Assembly (NCBI GenBank): GCA_000715855.1
Contig: KL571391.1
Coordinates: forward strand, 4,310 to 10,399
Direction of reading: 5' to 3'
Length of the DNA: 6,090 bases
Origin: Actinoplanes liguriensis
Lineage (GTDB): Bacteria > Actinomycetota > Actinomycetes > Mycobacteriales > Micromonosporaceae
Program-made: the position numbers and the translations under genes
Shown: piece by piece, positions 4,532 through 6,090 of the stretch
Numbering within the stretch: the first letter of the stretch is position 1
Layout of the letters: the number at the start of each line of letters is the position of its first letter
The notes under the pieces: model-generated
The model's database searches: none
Told to the model about the DNA's origin: nothing
What the model saw: the letters and a program-made list of their open reading frames with translations, nothing else

Positions 4532-4870
4532 TCAAGGGCCGGCGTATTCGAAGACGGCGCCGTCGGGGTGGCGGGCTATCAGGCGGTGGCCGTTCGGGGT
4601 GGCCGCCGCGGGAGCGATGATCTGGGCGCCGAGGCTGGTGAGGAGCCGCTCGGTGGAGGGGAGATCGTCGACGGTGACGGTGGCGGAAACCTCGGCGGCC
4701 CGGCCGGCGTCCGCACCCGGAGTGAACAGCAGGAAGGGGCCGACGGCGGCGAGCTCGACGCCGCTGAAGGTGAAGCGGTGGGCGGGCTCGCCGGTGAGGG
4801 CCCGGTAGAAGGGGACGGCTTCCGCCAGGTCGTCGACGCGGTGACGGAGGATCACGCCGGTGATGGTCAT
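4532..4870 (-). CDS. VOC (glyoxalase/bleomycin-resistance fold) family protein
   Basis: A 112-residue soluble protein with two beta-alpha-beta modules typical of the vicinal oxygen chelate superfamily. Module one runs about 4-53 (GVILRHRVDDLAEAVPFYRA, with the familiar 'V-x-D-L-x-x-A-x-x-FY' pattern). Module two runs about 59-110 (AEVSATVTVDDLPSTERLL ending RHPDGAVFEYAG). The length fits a single-domain member working as a dimer. Possible metal or active-site residues are His10 and Glu108, but the full ligand set is not clear, and substrate cannot be predicted. Its ATG overlaps the hemerythrin gene stop as ATGA (4870-4867), and GGAG lies 6 bases upstream within that gene, so it is translationally coupled. 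Expression is presumably under the divergent TetR regulator. Confidence 0.87.
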   Translation of the reverse strand: MTITGVILRHRVDDLAEAVPFYRALTGEPAHRFTFSGVELAAVGPFLLFTPGADAGRAAEVSATVTVDDLPSTERLLTSLGAQIIAPAAATPNGHRLIARHPDGAVFEYAGP

Positions 4871-5283
4871 GCGTTCTCCGGCAGGTCGGTCATCGTGTTG
4901 AGCACGGGCACGAGCTGAGCCTCCTCGTAGTCCAGATGGGCCTCCAGCTCCGTGGCGAGCCGGTCCAGTTCGGTGGGCAGGCTGGTCTCGTCCAGGGCGC
5001 GGATCCGGGCCAGGAGCACGGCGATCGCCTCGTGTTCGGTGTGCAGGCGGGACAGCGCCGCGGTGAGCTCCGGGTGGTGGTCGCGCAGGTGCGGGAAGAG
5101 CGCGGTGTCCTCGCCGGTGTGGTGCGCGTGCAGCGCGTCGCAGAAGGCGAGACAGTGCTCGGCCAGTTCGCGCGGCGTGCGGATCACACCGCGGCGCAGG
5201 TCGGCGAGCTGGCGGCGGAAGCCGTCGTGCAGCTTGATCAGCTCGTCACCCCAGGCGATGACGCGCTCGTCCGGTGCGGGCAT
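4867..5283 (-). CDS. Hemerythrin-like (HHE cation-binding) domain protein
   Basis: A 138-residue four-helix-bundle protein of the hemerythrin/HHE family, which binds a di-iron centre and is used for O2, NO or iron sensing, storage or detoxification in the cytosol. Candidate ligands are in the expected order: His19 (KLHDGFR), His54 and Glu58 (HHTGEDTALFP), His84 or His81 (RLHTEHEAI), then His116 and Glu120 (AHLDYEEAQLVPVL). The ATG at 5283 is chosen because GAGGAGG (5297-5291) lies 7 bases upstream; upstream in-frame codons run through the ribosome-binding site and the palindromic promoter. It is the first gene of a two-gene unit with the VOC gene and divergent from a TetR gene 58 bases away. 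This suggests induction by the TetR ligand. The physiological substrate is not evident. Confidence 0.92.
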   Translation of the reverse strand: MPAPDERVIAWGDELIKLHDGFRRQLADLRRGVIRTPRELAEHCLAFCDALHAHHTGEDTALFPHLRDHHPELTAALSRLHTEHEAIAVLLARIRALDETSLPTELDRLATELEAHLDYEEAQLVPVLNTMTDLPENA

Positions 5284-5307
5284 GGCATGTCCTCCTCGGT
5301 TCGGCAT

Positions 5308-5329
5308 CTTTTTATACGCGTATAGAAAG
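5308..5329. promoter_or_regulatory. Probable TetR-family operator (22-bp palindrome)
   Basis: A 22-bp palindrome with a single mismatched pair is centred between 5318 and 5319; its perfect 12-bp core is TATACGCGTATA (5313-5324). It sits in the 58-base gap between the divergent hemerythrin and TetR genes. On the - strand it contains TATAAA (5316-5311), a probable -10 for the hemerythrin gene. On the + strand it lies directly before TAGCAT (5330-5335), a probable -10 for the TetR gene. Occupancy would therefore block both promoters. Assignment to the adjacent TetR is inference from position and symmetry. Confidence 0.8.
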
Positions 5330-5335
5330 TAGCAT
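5330..5335 (+). promoter_or_regulatory. Candidate leaderless -10 for the TetR gene
   Basis: TAGCAT fits TAnnnT and is followed by 6 bases and then the ATG at 5342, the same layout as the promoter at 3146-3151. The only purine-rich bases before the ATG (GGCGGG) abut it too closely for a good Shine-Dalgarno, which supports a leaderless transcript. The ATG at 5334 is out of frame. Confidence 0.5.
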
Positions 5336-5341
5336 GGCGGG

Positions 5342-5983
5342 ATGCCGACACGCACCGGGCGACCGCCCAAGATCTCCCGGGACGCGATCCTGGCCGCGGC
5401 CCACCGGATCGTCGACACGGAAGGACCCGACGCGCTGACCATGCGGCGGGTGGCGCGCGAGGTGGGCACCACCGCGATGGCGCTCTACCACCACGTGCGC
5501 GACAAGGACGACCTGCTGCGGCTGCTCCTCGACGACTACGCCGCCGGGGTGCCCCTGCCCGACCCGGTGTCGGACGACCCGGCCGGGCGCGCGGTGGAAG
5601 CGGCCACCGCGATGCGCGCCGCGCTGGCCCCACGCCCCTGGATCGTCGACGTGCTGCGGGCCGACGACCTGCTCGCCCGGCGGGCGCTCCGCTTCCCCGA
5701 GGCGATCATCGACGCGTTCATGACCGGGGGGCTGGACGCGGAGGATGCCGTCGACGCGTACCGGATCATCTGGCACTACACCGCGGGCGAGATCAGCGCG
5801 CGCGCCGCTGCCACCCGGCGCCGAACGGACGACCGGCTGACGTACCGGGAGCAGGTCTTCACCGGCCTCGACCCGGCCGAGCTGCCCCGGCTGGCGGCGC
5901 TCGGCGAGCGCTGGGAGGAGCTGGCCGGCCGCGACACGTACGACAAGGGCCTCCGCGCCCTGGTGCACGGCCTCCTCCGGTGA
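5342..5983 (+). CDS. TetR/AcrR-family transcriptional regulator
   Basis: A 213-residue DNA-binding repressor of the TetR family. The N-terminal domain is clear: RPPKISRDAILAAAHRIVD (helix 1, about 7-25), GPDALTMRRVAREVGTTAMA (28-47) and LYHHVRDKDDLLRLLLDD (49-66), which contains the helix-turn-helix and the usual 'LY-x-H-x-x-x-K-x-x-L' end. The C-terminal part (about 75-213) is the all-helical dimerisation and ligand-binding domain and looks like the TetR_C type; the ligand is unknown. The ATG at 5342 is the start because RTGRPPK is a normal N-terminal arm and a leaderless -10 lies 6 bases upstream. It likely represses itself and the divergent hemerythrin/VOC pair through the palindrome at 5308-5329. 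A convergent gene ends 9 bases downstream. Confidence 0.94.
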   Translation: MPTRTGRPPKISRDAILAAAHRIVDTEGPDALTMRRVAREVGTTAMALYHHVRDKDDLLRLLLDDYAAGVPLPDPVSDDPAGRAVEAATAMRAALAPRPWIVDVLRADDLLARRALRFPEAIIDAFMTGGLDAEDAVDAYRIIWHYTAGEISARAAATRRRTDDRLTYREQVFTGLDPAELPRLAALGERWEELAGRDTYDKGLRALVHGLLR

Positions 5984-5992
5984 TCACCAGCG

Positions 5993-6090
5993 CTACCGGT
6001 CACCCGGCCGTGACTCGTGGTGGGCGTGCGCCGCCGGAATGGCTTCGGCCAGCGAGCCGACCACCACGTCGGCCTCGGGCAGTGCGGAGG
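5993..6090 (-). CDS. 3' end of a probable HAD-type hydrolase (partial)
   Basis: Only the last 31 codons are present, on the - strand, ending with TAG at 5995-5993; the 5' part lies beyond the window. The residues SALPEADVVVGSLAEAIPAA resemble the C-terminal end of HAD-superfamily phosphatases of the beta-phosphoglucomutase type, where 'GAD-x-V-V-x-x-L-x-E' follows motif IV. No catalytic motif is within the window, so the family call is tentative. Third positions are strongly G/C, supporting real coding. The gene converges on the TetR gene with a 9-base gap. Confidence 0.58.
   Translation of the reverse strand, partial: SALPEADVVVGSLAEAIPAAHAHHESRPGDR

Noticed and set aside
5284..5472. A longer hemerythrin-frame start at 5472.
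   Set aside because: It would read through the palindromic operator, the promoter and the start of the TetR gene; ATG 5283 has an ideal Shine-Dalgarno.
1..6090. Search by eye for tRNA genes, CRISPR arrays, insertion sequence ends, integrase genes and riboswitches.
   Set aside because: No regularly spaced short repeats, cloverleaf-like conserved boxes, transposase motifs or terminal inverted repeats were seen; the only tandem repeat is within the secreted protein gene.

Overview
The window is GC-rich DNA with strongly G/C-ending codons, many GTG starts and several apparently leaderless promoters. This suggests a high-GC actinobacterium, probably near the Pseudonocardiales (Amycolatopsis-like). 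That placement rests on general style and is not proven. The first 16 bases are not genomic: they match the 3' end of the Nextera/Tn5 mosaic end, so this is a contig edge with untrimmed adapter.

Layout. (1) 17-183: possible 3' end of a truncated + strand gene. (2) 238-2500, + strand: a tight four-gene unit encoding a membrane-anchored small helical protein, a divergent NRAMP-like metal transporter (410 aa), and two small PRC-barrel-like proteins. Junctions are 4-bp overlap, 1-bp gap and 11-bp overlap. (3) 2543-3082, - strand: a 108-aa hypothetical protein downstream of a 58-aa zinc-ribbon protein, both with laxer codon usage than their neighbours. They run divergently from (4) a + strand 188-aa protein of unknown function (3158-3724), whose stop merges into a strong hairpin terminator. 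(5) 3776-4417, - strand: a secreted protein built of two near-identical 70-residue PepSY-like repeats. (6) 4532-5283, - strand: a hemerythrin-like protein and a VOC/glyoxalase-like protein, translationally coupled. They are divergent from a + strand TetR-family regulator (5342-5983), with a 22-bp near-perfect palindrome in the shared promoter. (7) 5993-6090, - strand: 3' end of a probable HAD-type hydrolase, running off the window.

How the genes may work together. The TetR gene and the hemerythrin/VOC pair form a classic divergent regulated unit; the palindrome is the obvious operator. The most unusual locus is the NRAMP-like operon. By eye alignment its transporter lacks the usual metal-site Asn and Met, both TM6 histidines and the TM3 proton-pathway Asp. 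It is packaged with two PRC-barrel-like proteins and an anchored helical protein, suggesting a metal or Mg-like transport system with dedicated accessory subunits. All functional statements are read from sequence patterns without database searches.
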